The notes: generated by a model not told the origin, from the sequence alone. Positions 33,599-45,557 are shown, counted from the first letter of the stretch. The stretch: 64,000 nt of DNA from Aspidapion aeneum (GCA_963576565.1 OY755046.1:50710786-50774785); one strand, 5' to 3'. Numbers and translations are program-made.

Positions 33599-36500
33599 TC
33601 ACTGTTCTATAGTGACTGGACTAGAGAGAACGAAATGTCAAACCAAAATCACAGCCGGCGGTCATTTTGAATTTGTCACTGTCAACTCACCATTTAAACG
33701 ATTTACACCTCAGTTTTTGTCTGAGTTGTATTCTATGAGTTAAATCACCAATCATAGGGTTGTTTTCTAACGAAGGTTGATGGTAAAAGAACAATCGTTT
33801 GTATTCGTCCATCCAGACATGGGCTAATCTAGCTGTATTTATACCTATGAGACAAAGTCGAAAAGGCAAATATTAGACAAATCAAACATCTTTATTCTGT
33901 TTAATCTTGACTCCTCACTTAAAAAATTTCTGTAGTTGTGGATTTAGTAGTAGTAATAGTATGGGGTAGGTTCTAGGCCTGGCGACTAGGCACAAGAAGC
34001 GCCCTTTTCGCCAACCCCCGGGCATCCCTCCTACTGCGTCCTTCCTTCGCTAAGAAATCTGTCCGTTTTCTGTACAAAGGCCAGAATATCGGGCCGCCTC
34101 AGATTCAGAAGGTACTCCGTCTCAAAGGCTTCCTCTTCGAATACCTCTCTTCGAACCTCCTTGTATACTGGATATAAGTAATAAAATTCTTACTTAAGTA
34201 TTGTTTTGAAGAACATAAGAAAGTTACTTGTAGAGTTAAAAAAAAGTTAACAGTAAAAACCTACCATGAGTATCTTTGTTATCCGGAAAAGAGTATGGAT
34301 GAAAATCTCGAAAAATATGACCAACTCTGGAACATGGTACCTGGAACAAAATGGAGAATTTCAAATTTTATCGCTTTGCAATCTTTTTATAAAAAAAATT
34401 GGGGTTTTTAGAAAACCTAATTACCATAATTTTTTTGCCAAAGTTTGTACACAACTTGTTCAGAATTCTGTTTTTTTTTACTTTCAGTGTTTTATTGTTT
34501 TTTTTTCTTTTATTGTAAGGCGCATCGACCACTAAGGTCATTAGCGCACGCAAAGAAGTTTACAATAGTTAAATACAATGTACCAAATTACAGTCTTTTA
34601 AAAGCGATTATCTCGAACATTTCGTGATAACAAATATCTGGCGACGATTATATACAGTTAAATTTAATAGTTCCTTTATAAACATTTAATAATTCCAATA
34701 TAAAGTAACACAACCGTTATAAACCCTTAATAAAAAAGGCCAAAATAATAAAACTTCCTCATAATAAACCTCATAGAGAAGAACTAGCTACAATATTACA
34801 TGGGATATGACTTTTGACATTGTGACGTCACGAGAAATGCCATGATTGTATTGTGTGATTCAATGTCACTTACAGTTTCTAATCTGCCACCACATTGCCA
34901 TATTCTGAATGACATTTCCAGATTCTCCCCACCCCAGCCGTCCATTTGTTCGTCGTATGATCCGATTTCCCAGAAGAACTTTCTCTCTATTGCGAACAGA
35001 CCACCTAAACCAAAAATAACATCTGTGCTAACATAAATTAAAATTAAAAATATTTTTAAATAAAATCAATAAACACTGTTCAAATAAGCCATAATTGCAT
35101 TTGAATTAATTTATTCTAGCAGACGTAAAATAATTGATAAAAATTAAAATTCCACCACTATTTAAAACAAAAACAAATAAACTAAAATAAAATTAGAAGA
35201 AAGGTATAAACAAACAAAAAAAAACAATACATAAAACAGAAATAAAAAAGTTAACATTTTAAAAATCTGATTGAGTGATGCTAAATTTGTTTAAAAAAAA
35301 ACTAAGGATTTTCAAATTTGGTCTTAGTTTACCTGCCATAGTAGGTGACTTGATAGGTGTCACTTTATTCTTGTCATTTTCGTCTTGAATGTCAATCCAA
35401 GTAAAGTGGCCAGACCATGTGAATCCCCCCACTTGGAAACTAGTGTCACCTGAAAAAAAAGCAAGAAACGTTATTAAATTAAAATAAAAAAGTTAAAAAC
35501 ATTAACAATTATTTAAAGCATATTGGCATAAATGACAGTGGCTTACCATTGGTTGAATAAGCCATATTGTTCGCTTCTATCACGTCAATAATCGGGACCA
35601 AAACTGCCGTTCTGTCCTCTTCTATCCTTGCTAAAAGTGGTTCTATCCATTTTTCTGTGGCTTCACAGTGGGCATCTGTCAAAAATAAAGTCAAATAGGT
35701 CCTGATCCTTCAAAAACCACAGATATTGTCAAGATTTTTGTCTGTCCGTCGGTCTGTTGGTATTGTACAAGTTTTAAAACTACCAAACCGATTTTGAAAA
35801 CAAAAAAAAAATATCGAAAAACGGTGGGCGGCTAGCCTTTGCTGCTTACCTAAAAATATCAGTACATCACCCACGGCTATCCTAGCACCTTGCAGTCTCG
35901 CCCTAATCAATCCCAGTCTATGCTTAAGTCTTATCAGCTTTACATTGTAGTTTTTCAGTCTTGTTTTTATGTAGTAGTCTAGGAGACCTTTTAAATTACC
36001 TGAAACAAGAAAAAAGTGGGTCCGGTATAACAAACAATTTTTTATGTGTTTTTCTACAATGAGTAATATCATTATAAATTACTTAAAGTTTTGTAAAATC
36101 AGATACGCCCTATTGGGTCAACACGAGGCACAGTGGAACGTTTTGATGATCTAGCTTAACAACAGGTAGATAGGTAGTAGGTTCACGATGATGCAATTGC
36201 AATTTAATTTTAATTTTAATGCTTGTATGTGAGTCTATCCTTCTTTAAAATGTTGAATATACACTTCATCTTTAACCTTGGCCGTTTATTTACGTTTATT
36301 ATAGGGGACGGCTTTTTAGAGTTCAAAAAGTATTTTTTGTCATCGTCGTTCCACCTCAAAATCGGAGTTTCTAGTAAAACACACACGGCATCGTACACAG
36401 GGAACATTATGCAACATAAATAAAATAAAAACCGAATCAGAACCGAATGTAAACAATACACCGACACACAGATTACCAAGAAACTCAGGCGACCTAACCG

Positions 36501-39500
36501 AGCCGATTACTGTGACAGGACACTATTTCAATAATGAATGCAGGGTCAACACCTGGAACCCTTGCTCTGCGAAAGCATGCGACGTTGTCATGACAACCAA
36601 CGAACGCCTTCACCCCGCGGCATATCGAGTAGACACAGGCGAACGAAAAACAAAAATCGCTTCAACATGCTTGTCTGAATGCTGGGCCCGCATTTTCTCG
36701 ATATGTTTTATTGTCTGCTAAATGCAAAATATAGAAAGAGAGTACAGAATCCGCGACAGGGAATGTTCACGGTTTCTTATCGGTTAATAGGTAATAAGAT
36801 GACCAACCACTCGTTCGGTTTTACTGGAAAAAGGAGGTGAAGCAGCGCTTTACCTGCGTCATTGGGCCGCCGCCACTGAACTGTACCAAAACTCCGAGAT
36901 GATGAAACCTTTGAATTGGATGAAGAATATGTAATTTTACTTACCATCAGTACTACAGTCGTCCACTAAAATCACTTCCTGCAATAAATGGTTGGGCGTT
37001 TGTAAAATGACGCTCCACACCGTGCGCAAAATGACGCTAAGCAGCTCGTTGTAGAAAATAATAATCACAGATGTTTTCAGATGGGGATTGTATGTCAGTT
37101 TTTTGCATCTGTAACAAAAATATCATATAAAAAAAAATTAAAAACATGGAGTGTATTATAACAAAGGTAATAATTAAGAATCCAAATTGGGTTACAAAAG
37201 TTTTCTTTGCATTAATTTAAAAATCTTGTTTTTTGGGATTGCATTAAAAAGCAACTAAACGTATCTTAGAATTTTTCAAAACATTTAGGTATATTATGGC
37301 AGTTTTTCACCAATTGTCAACTTTACGAAAAATAAGAGAACATGTTTTTCATAGGGTTTATTGAGATATGATCCGGCTTCTTGCTTGAGAATATAAAAAA
37401 ATCGCCTTTTTTGAAAATTTTCATTTAGAGAGTTAACGAAAGATTCATAAAAGCGATATAGCGAGTGGGCAAAAAAAAACGGACAATTTTTGTTCATTAT
37501 AACTTTTGAACTATACCATCGATTGTAATTGGACAAACTGCGCTTGGCAGACAATTAATCAGAGTTTTGACCTAATAAACTTTTTTGTCCTTCATTTTAA
37601 AATCCAAGATGACGTACGAAATTAAATTGTACCCTTTAATTATCATTTTTTTAAATCAGTAAAAATCTGCAGTCTTGTTACACACAACAAGGTATGAATC
37701 AGCAAAATCGGTGCGATGGTTCTAAAAAAATATATTTTTGTTTCAACCCTTGTTTATAAAATCATTACTACTGAACCGACTTTGATGATGAAATAAAGAA
37801 CATCCTGGTGAGAATTAATTGCTTTTTAAAGATCATGATTAAAATTTATCGCCATTTAAAATTTAAGATGGCGGACAGAATCATACTGAATTCTCCAAAT
37901 TAGCGTGTTTATTATTATTTTCTGGACAACTTTTTAAATATAGATTATAATCGAAATTTGCCCCCATTCTAAAAGTTAAGATATCGGATAGAATCATACT
38001 TGACCCTTTAAAGAGGCACTTTTATTCTTATTTTCCGAAAATGTTTTAAATCTGATTTTGTTTTAACCATTGTTTTACAAATTATACGATTGCATTGCCA
38101 ATTTCTGTCCGACATCTTAAATTCCAAGATGGCGGAAAATTTCGATTATAATCTTTAAACAATTTCACGATTTTTTTATATCACTAAAATCGTTTTAGTA
38201 ATAACGAATTTATAAGAAAATTAATGCAGACAGTATTGACAATGCAATGGTAAAATTTCTAAAACAATGGTTGAAACCAAAATAGATATATTGAGAACTA
38301 CCACACCGATTTTAATAATTTTTGCCTCGTTGTGTGTGGAAAAACTAGTGCTTTTCTACAAATTAAAAAAAAAACCAAAATATTTTCGGAAAATAAGAAT
38401 AAACACGCCATTTTGAAGAATCGAATATGATTCTCTCCGCCATCTTAAAATTTAAGATGGCGATAAACTTTGATCATGATCTTTATAGAGCAATTAATTC
38501 TCACCAGTATGTTTTTTATTTCATTAAAATCGGTTCAGTAGCAATGAATTTATAAAGAACTAAATGCAGACAATGGCACAGCAATCGTATAATATGCAAA
38601 ACAATGGTTGAAACAAAAATATTTTTTTTAGAACCACTGAACCGATTTTGCTGATTCGTACCTTGTTATGCGTGGCAAGAACGCTGGTTTAAAAAAAAAA
38701 TAGAACCTGTTCGCAACACAAGAATAAACTAGCTTTTTGAGGGGTACATTTTAATTTCATCCATCATCTTGAATTTTGTGATGGCGGACAAAAAATTATA
38801 ATTAGTCAAAACTTATTAATTTTCTGCCAAGTGCAGTTTGACGCTTTAAAATCGATTGTATAGTTCAAAAGTTATAATGAAAACAAAAATGTCAGGTTTT
38901 TTTTGGCCCACCCAGTAATATGTGTCATAAAAATCGTAATTTAAAACAAAATTTTTTAATGTAGGGGACATGCAAAAGGTCTCTAATATCTACTTAATCT
39001 GCACTGTATATGCGAATAATAGTAAAAAATTATATACCTATTCATTACAATAAAAACAAAGTAAAATAATAATTATTACCAGCAAATTGCATTCTGGTTT
39101 AATTATAGTCGAGTCTATAAAAACTGAACATGATTAAACCTATTTAAAATTTATAACAAATTTAATCAAATAATTAATATTTATTTTCATTTATTTACTG
39201 AGTTTTTAAAAAAGGTAGAATGCTGTATTGGAAGCGGTATTAAAAAGGGACGTGGACTAGACTAAGTACTAGTCTCCCTAATTCACCTCAATATTATTTA
39301 AACACCAAAGTTAGTATTTTATGTTCTTGAAATAAAGGTCTACAGGAACTACATTTTTTTATTCTACAAAGAGTTCTTATTGCTCTCTTTTGTAAAGTAA
39401 ATACTGATTTAAAAACCTGATTTGAACAGCATCCCCAAAACCATTTGCCATAAGAAAGATGCGTTTGAAACAAAGAATAATATACATTTATTCTTGTAGC

Positions 39501-42500
39501 AAAATTCAAATTCTCTTAGAGCAAAATAGCCTGAAGCAATTTTACCATCTCTAACTTTTTAATGCGTTTATCAAACCTCAGTCAATTATCAATTATGATA
39601 CCTAAAAAGTTATTAATAATTTGGTTTGTAATATTTTTATTTTTTAACAGTGAAATTTCATGGAGATGATATTTTTTCAGTCAAAATATTTAAAAAAAAA
39701 TAAAGAAAATATTTATATTATTAATTTGTTTTTTAAATACACGGCAAACACACCTTTAAGCAATAATCTATATTTTTGAACACTTTTTATTTGAGCGCAC
39801 GGCAGTGTCTCGTCAAGTTCGCGCTGAACATTTCAGCCCATATTTGACCTATCTAAAACCCTACTTCGGAATGAGCTACAAATTTCAAACTTTGCACAGT
39901 CGTAGATCTTTATAGACTTAACAACCGCTCCAAGTTTTATGGACTTCCATAAAGTAGTCAAGTAGTTACGAAATTTCAAAAAACGTCGAAATTGCCACTC
40001 ACTCATTGGAAAAAAGGAAACTAAGAAGAAAGTGGCAGCAAAGCCGTGATCCTCGGGACAAAACAAATCTCAACAACATGACGCAGCGCATTAGGTGAGA
40101 AATTCTAGTAATAAAAAATGAATCTATTAACCATTTTCTTAATGAACTTACAGATGATAAAAATACCGACTATTCCCTTTGGAAAGCAACCAAAGATTTT
40201 AAAAGACCAATTATCCAAATTCCACCCATACGAAAATCTAACAACCAGTGGGCAAGGAGTAACGAAGAAAAAGCAGATATTTTTGCAAGTCATTTAGAAA
40301 AAAACATTTCAGCCCCACGAAGCACCAGATGAACACTTTCATTTAAATGAACCCCATCAAATCGAGGACCATATTAAGCTTACATCACCAAAAGAAATAT
40401 TAACAGAAATCAAAAATATTAATTCGAAAAAAGCCCCAGGGTATGATCTTATTAACGGGGTAGTCATAAAACAACTCCCCAGAAAAGCTATCGTAAAACT
40501 ATGCAACCTAATTAATGCGTCTTTTAGGCTTAGGTATGTACCTAAACTGTGGAAAGTTGCAGAAGTTATCATGATTCCAAAACCGGGAAAACCACTCCAT
40601 GACGTGTCATCTTACAGGCCAATATCTTTGCTGCCAATTATATCCAAGCTCTATGAAAAATTATTGCTTAAAAGAATAAAACCCATCATAGAAAGACAAG
40701 AAATTATTCCATCTCATCAATTTGGTTTTCGAGACAAGCATTCCACGATAGATCAAGTACACAGAATTACTAATATAATAGAAAAAGCACTAGAAGAGGG
40801 AAAAGTTTGTTCTGCAGTTTTTCTAGATGTAGCACAAGCATTTGACAAAGTGTGGCATGAAGGCCTTAATTTTAAACTAAAACGGTTTCTGCCAAAACAA
40901 TATTCGGATATTTTGGAATCATACATATCTGATAGACATTTTAGAGTAAAACAGGAAGACTCATACTCAAATTTAAGAGAAATTCAAGCAGGCGTGCCCC
41001 AGGGTAGCGTACTAGGCCCTTATCTATACTTATTATTCACTTGTGATATCCCAAAGCCCGAAAATTGTCACTTAGCAACATTTGCCGATGATACTGGTTT
41101 ATTGACGGTAGAAAAATCTATTGAAAAATGCATAGAAAAACTTCAGGATGCAGTCACCCAAGTTCACAGTTGGACCACAAAGTGGCGAATAAAATTAAAT
41201 GAAACCAAATCAATTCATGTTGATTTTACAAACAAAAATATAAATCACATACAAATAACAATTAACAACATTCCAGTACCATATTCGAATCAGGCAAAAT
41301 ATCTAGGTATGACACTTGATGCCAAATTGCGCTGGAAAGCACATGTTAAGAAAAAAAAAGAAGAACTTGAGATAAGGTATAGAAAAATGAACTGGCTAAT
41401 TGGAAGGAAGTCCAATTTAACAATTCATAATAAGTTACTGCTTTATAGACAAATACTGAAACCAGTATGGACATATGGTATTCAACTATGGGGTTGTGCT
41501 AAAGAGAGTAACATTTTAGTTGTACAGAGATTTCAAAATAAAGTATTAAGAAACATTGTGAATGCACCTTGGTACGTTCGAAATAGTGACCTTCATCGAG
41601 ATCTAAAAATCGAAACTGTAGCAGAGACTATAAAAAAGTACGCAAAAGCCATGAAGATAGACTCCATCGGCATGTGAATGTGGAAGCAATTCAGCTTCTA
41701 GACAGTACTATGCTAGTTCGAAGACTAAAAAGAATGAAGCCGTTTGAGATAAACACAACACAATTGTGAGTTACAGACTAAACAAAGCGGGAAGAACTGT
41801 TGAGTAAACCCTAAGTTTAAAACTGACTTTTCTAGTAAATTAAGTTAAAACAAAATTGCTAATTAGTCTTACTGACTAGATTGTAATAAAAAAAAACACA
41901 GTGTGTTTGACAAATAAAAAAAATAAAAAAAACTCATGTATAGATCATCAAAATTCTACTGTACTTTCAGACATGCTACAAAGCTGAAATTTGGCACACT
42001 GGTAGAAATTGTGACCAAACCCTTGGAAAAAATTCTAATTCACTCCCCTCCCCCATACATGTAAAGTTATGTAAAAGTAACATTGCCCACTTCCAGAGGC
42101 GCTAGAGAGCTGAACTTTGGCAGACTGATAGGAAATATGATAAAACTATAAAAGAAAATCATATATATCATCTAAAACTCAAAATTTTAATTAACTTCCC
42201 TCCCCTATAAATGTAAAGTTATGTAAAAAGTAACATTCTCCACTTCCAGAAATGCTAGAGGGCTGAGCTTAGGAAGACTGATAGGAACCATGATAAAATT
42301 ATAGGAAAAAATTGGCTATATTCCAGCAAAACTAGATTCTGTATTAAAAAAGTTAAATATAAAGGTCTGTCTACTACTAACTTTTTAAAAAACCAATTTT
42401 TACATAAAATTAAACAACCCGTTTTTTAGTTTATAATTTAAATCTCCCACATTTTTTTATATTTTTTATAAAAGTTGACTTTATGACCATTTTATGTTTT

Positions 42501-43301
42501 AAACACATACATAATTTTTTAAATCAAAATATTAATTTTAACATTTTAATTTGATTTTAAACCTAAAAAGAGACAAAAATTGTGGAAGTATGAAAAATTA
42601 AAAAATTGGGTTTTTTCAATTTTTCTTGAAAAATATTAGGTTATAAAAAAAAAGTTTTATACAAACGTTGTGGAGCTTTATATATTACCTACAACTTTTA
42701 CTTTTTTTCAATAGGAGGTCCAGATTTGCTGGAAATTGCAAAAACCATTATCCGCCCCTGAATCACCCCATTTCATCCTAATAACTCAGATTAAGTCTAA
42801 TTTATTTTTCTCATTGGCTGCTGTATATTTCGTTTAATTTCCAATCATTTTTATGCAAGATTAATTTTTTCCATTCCAAAAATTATTGGAACAGTTCTGT
42901 TAATAGAAAAATATTACCAAAAATAATAGAAAAGTCCATACTCACTCCTTATTTCTAGGATCCCTTAACTTCCTATCCAGTGGCATCCTATCACTCAAAA
43001 CGTAATTTAGAGCAAACTTCTTCAACATCTTCTCCCCTTGTATTGCATCATCCCCAGTCAAAAATGCTGGCTCTCCATTATCTCCCAGTTTTGGAATAAT
43101 TTTACTCTCCCAATCATGCAATTTTTGTTCATATATTTTGTGTTCTCGGGAAGCCACTAGACCACTTTTTCCTTCGATTTCGTTATTATCGAATTCTTGG
43201 ATTGTTTTAAGGTAAAATAGAGATATTATTGTTAATATTACAGAGAGCAAGAGGAATATTTTGATGTGGAGTTTCTTCAGTCGACAGCATTTCAGCAGCA
43301 T
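30947..43301 (-). CDS. polypeptide N-acetylgalactosaminyltransferase, complete, ten exons
   Basis: Exons (minus): 43301-42946, 37108-36945, 35999-35850, 35675-35547, 35449-35333, 35004-34874, 34340-34265, 33844-33691, 31872-31668, 31189-30947. All introns are GT-AG, phases match throughout and the sum is 1725 bases (574 aa). The enzyme transfers GalNAc from UDP-GalNAc to Ser/Thr in Golgi proteins, the first step of mucin-type O-glycosylation. It is a type II membrane protein with a short cytosolic tail (CCRLKKL) and a membrane anchor near residues 13-31. The stem is followed by a GT-A catalytic domain: [10 protein letters not shown] near 130, the metal-binding DAH at 224-226 (split by an intron) and WGGEN at 329-333. 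The third metal ligand is His357 in VGH, followed by [11 protein letters not shown] ricin-type lectin domain spans about 442-570 (CLDDLQ, then TECHG...QYW, then [11 protein letters not shown]). Length and domain order are normal for the family. Intron 1 (5.8 kb) hosts a Jockey-like LINE, a foldback element and satellite; introns 7 and 8 also carry insertions. Confidence 0.95.
31930..33690. repeat. intron 8: dispersed repeat split by a foldback element
   Basis: Positions 31930-32095 and 33600-33690 together match the intact repeat at 30085-30340. Between them lies an inserted element of about 1.5 kb. Its outer ends carry CCAGTCATTA and TAGTGACTGG, and inside it AAGGTGGTGTAGTC near 32134 is mirrored as GACTACACCACCTT near 33513. 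Further inverted blocks include 'AAGACCAACTAATA' against 'TATTAGTTGGTCTT'. Near the right end are a poly-C run (33440-33453) and a (TA)n tract (33549-33592). A TAG flanks both outer ends. The superfamily is unknown. Confidence 0.6.
33948..34185 (-). mobile_element. LINE 3' fragment in intron 7 of the GalNAc-transferase
   Basis: On the minus strand it encodes the end of the same LINE family as at 28.4 kb ([10 protein letters not shown], then [18 protein letters not shown]), followed by a 3' end with (ACT)n-like tail. Only about 240 bp remain. It is in the same orientation as the host gene. Confidence 0.8.
34341..36944 (-). other. introns 2-6 of the GalNAc-transferase gene
   Basis: Introns 34341-34873, 35005-35332, 35450-35546, 35676-35849 and 36000-36944 show no recognisable element or nested gene. 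Intron 2 contains a locally GC-richer stretch around 36.5-36.9 kb without a supported frame. Confidence 0.5.
37461..38915. mobile_element. large TA-flanked foldback element in intron 1, 1455 bp
   Basis: The arms are inverted over nearly the full length. The left end is GAGTGGGCAAAAAAAA, then TTCATTATAACTTTTGAACTA; the right end is its complement, ending GGCCCACCCAG. TA lies at 37459-37460 and 38916-38917. Internal blocks such as GATCATGAT, 'TTTAAGATGGCG' and 'ACAATGGTTGAAAC' occur in both arms. A related, broken member is at 60224-62050. No transposase is encoded, so it is a long MITE-like element. Confidence 0.75.
38918..39980. other. intron 1 sequence, no assigned feature
   Basis: It may include poorly preserved 5' parts of the LINE that follows. 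A minus-strand stretch at 39.29-39.51 kb ([20 protein letters not shown]) resembles the thumb/C-terminal part of a Jockey/R1-type LINE in the opposite orientation. I consider this a weak match. Confidence 0.4.
39980..41935 (+). mobile_element. Jockey-like LINE, 5'-truncated, in intron 1 (antisense)
   Basis: The coding part begins near 40020 ([18 protein letters not shown]) and runs to 41677. One TGA interrupts it near 40095, and one frameshift lies near 40305 in an A run. From 40571 the frame is intact for 368 codons: IPKPGKP and YRPISLLP; motif [16 protein letters not shown]; motif [16 protein letters not shown]; motif [10 protein letters not shown]; the [17 protein letters not shown] palm and [17 protein letters not shown] thumb blocks; and [14 protein letters not shown]. 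These are Jockey-clade hallmarks. A 3' A-rich tail ends near 41935. The first RT finger part survives, but no endonuclease domain does. Confidence 0.9.
41950..42315. repeat. satellite patch, 2-3 units of the 143-bp family
   Basis: It shares 'GTTATGTAAAAGTAACATTG', 'CCACTTCCAGA', 'GCTAGAGAGCTGA' and 'CAGACTGATAGGAA' with the array at 1-840. It lies directly after the poly(A) end of the Jockey-like LINE. Confidence 0.85.
42316..42945. other. intron 1 remainder next to the first coding exon
   Basis: AT-rich; no repeat, ORF or RNA recognised. It ends at the GTGAGT donor of exon 1 (42945-42940). Confidence 0.5.
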
Positions 43302-43330
43302 GTTGGTGATTGAGTCAGATGTGTTTTCAT
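43292..43330 (-). promoter_or_regulatory. short upstream ORF overlapping the GalNAc-transferase start
   Basis: An ATG at 43330-43328 opens a 12-codon frame ([12 protein letters not shown]) that stops with TGA at 43294-43292. It is out of frame with the main ATG at 43301-43299 and overlaps it by ten bases. A splice acceptor-like TTTATTTTTAG sits just upstream (near 43340), so the 5' UTR may be spliced from a distal first exon. Overlapping upstream ORFs usually lower translation of the main frame; that role is inferred here. Confidence 0.5.
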
Positions 43331-43340
43331 GCTCAGCTCT

Positions 43341-43881
43341 AAAAATAAAAAATAAAAAAAATATTTTAATGTTCCAGCCCAGATACTGTGTTTAACGACA
43401 GAAGCCACATACTTGGTATGGATAGACATGTAAGATATGAGACTTTTTGACAGTTTTAAAATACATTGTTTTTTTCCAAAAAGTTTTTCTAGTCAAAATT
43501 CTATTGTATAGGTACAGTTATTTACATATTTAATAAGTTAGACAAACCTTTCTGAAACAGCCACCTTGTAATAAAAATCTATGTATATGCAAGATATTAA
43601 ACAAGACAATAAAATTCAAGAAAATACAAAACAAAATGCCAACAATGATTTTTATATTAGAATTAATAATAGTAGAACAACTGATGATAAAAAATATACA
43701 AGTATTTAATAGATTTAAATAAAGTGTAAATAATTTGTTTTCGAAAAAATTACAGTACCTACAAGCCTAAGGCTTACATGAGTTAAAATAGGTGAACTGT
43801 TGAACTTTCTGTCAGCTTCAAAAATTGTTTCTTAGTTGTTTTCTGCTAAGTTAAAAGTTTCCAAATAATTAAGAAACTAAG
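43341..43881. other. putative 5'-UTR intron or upstream region of the GalNAc-transferase
   Basis: No coding frame or repeat was recognised. Whether it is promoter or intron depends on whether the acceptor-like site near 43340 is used. Confidence 0.35.
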
Positions 43882-45557
43882 TACTGTCAGAGAGCACATT
43901 TAAAGAGGGCAAGGGAGAGTTGCCCCCACCACAACTTTGAATAAAGACCACCTTCATAGACCACTTTTTTATGGTGTACAGTGTGTCCCATTTTCGATGG
44001 GATTAAATGGGAAACTCGGTTATTATCAAAGATATCGATTTTCTGATTGCACCTTACCGTGTTCTTTTTTTGAGCCCTTAAAAATGGTGTAATCAAATTT
44101 TCATCAATTCATCAAGTTTTTGAAAAAATGCATTTTTAATAATTCCTTGTATCTCGCTTATTCTGCAAGACATTTTTATTCTGTAAAAACCTTTATATGG
44201 CAACTTTTTCAGAGAAAAATAATGACATCAATTTTTTAAAATATTCTTTAGTTTTTGAGATATGGAATTCATCATAAAAAAATTAAATACGAATCTGGAT
44301 TTTTTTCATTACTATTTTGATTGGTTTCATGCTATAATTATCTTAAAATGATAAAACTTTAATATTTTTTTGATTTAAGGTTAAAAAAAATATTGAATAT
44401 TTAAAAAAAAAATTAGTCAGAACCTGGAAATTTTCAACATAAATATAAATTAAAAATCGCAAAACGTTTTGAAACGTTATTTAAAGATTTATAAATAAAG
44501 TAAAAAACGTGACCAAGCAACAAAAATAATATTATAGTAATTATTTGATGGTAGCACAGCAACTCATGAAATTTGCTTCAACATAGAAAAATAAAAGCGT
44601 AGAATTGACATTATCATTTTTGTAAATGGTTCACTCAAAATTATTCTAAAATGGCTAGAAATCGACCGTATCCAGATTTTGAAAAATGTGATATGTTTGA
44701 CTGCTTTATTCAAGCAACAAAATCCTAACAGCAAAAATATTTTTATGCAAAATGCGTTAAGAAGAATTACTCAAAAATGCCAATGATGTCTTACACATAG
44801 TGGCAATCAGTTTAAACATTTATATCAGTAAAGAAAAATTAGTTATTATTTTTTGTAATTCGTTATTTTTTTGTATTTTTTGTAGACTTTGTTTCAAATA
44901 AATCTTTAAATTAACTTAAAACCATTTTAGTTTGCTAAGTATCAAAACAGTTAAACTAAAAATCGTTCAACTATCAATTTTTAATTAATATTTATGTTGG
45001 AAATTTCCAGGTTTGGACAATTTTTTTTTTAAATATTAAGTTTTTTTTAACCTTAAAACAAAAAAAATTTAAAAATTTTATTATTTTGTGATAATAATAA
45101 CATAAAACCAATCAAAATAGTAATTAAAAAAATCCAGGTCCATATTTAATTTTTTTATGATAAATACCATATCTTAAAAACTAAACAATATTTTAAAAAA
45201 TTCATTATTTTATTCCAAAAAAGTTGCCATAAAAAAGTTTTAACAGAATAAAAATATCTTGCAAAATAAGCAAGATATAAGGGATTATTAAAAATGCAGT
45301 TTTCTTAAAAACTCCCTGTATTAGTGAAACTACGGGGTATAGCACAAATCTAATTACACCATTTTTAAAGGCTCAAAAAAAGATCAAGGTAAGGTACAAT
45401 CAGAGAATCAATATCTTTAATAATAACCGAGTTTCCTATTTAATCTCATCGAAAATGGGACACACTGTACTGTCAGAGAACACATTTGAGGGAAAGTTGC
45501 CCCCACCACCACTTTGAATAAAGACCACCTTCATAGACCACTTTTATATGGTGTACT
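43882..45557. repeat. 97-bp/90-bp direct repeats exactly flanking an inverted-repeat element
   Basis: The left copy is 43882-43978 and the right copy 45468-45557. Both run from TACTGTCAGAGA through 'GTTGCCCCCACCAC', 'ACTTTGAATAAAGACCACC' and 'TTCATAGACCACTTTT' to ATGGTGTA. The right copy is again followed by CTG, as expected for a former tandem duplication. The element 43979-45467 separates them precisely. Confidence 0.8.
43979..45467. mobile_element. mariner-type inverted-repeat element, 1489 bp, TSD TA
   Basis: The ends are CAGTGTGTCCCATTTTCGAT and its complement. The arms continue inverted for several hundred bases (for example 'GAGCCCTTAAAAATGGTG' against 'CACCATTTTTAAAGGCTC'). TA flanks at 43977-43978 and 45468-45469. 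Near 44651-44830 a short plus-strand reading (MARNRPYPDFEKCDMFDCFI) faintly resembles the helix-turn-helix start of insect transposase-associated proteins. This is too short to assign. Confidence 0.75.

Noticed and set aside
33525..33743. ORF starting in a (TA)n tract
   Set aside because: Driven by the microsatellite (YIYIYI...); crosses the exon 8 donor of the GalNAc-transferase on the other strand.
36512..36721. Plus-strand ORF in intron 2 of the GalNAc-transferase
   Set aside because: Short, no known motif, lies in a locally GC-richer intron part; not supportable as a nested gene.
39833..40066. Minus-strand ORF of 77 codons before the Jockey-like LINE
   Set aside because: It is antisense to the readable LINE coding remnants beginning near 40020.
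43887..44096. Minus-strand ORF at the left end of the 43.98-kb element
   Set aside because: It spans a direct repeat and a TIR; the reading is not shared by the second arm.
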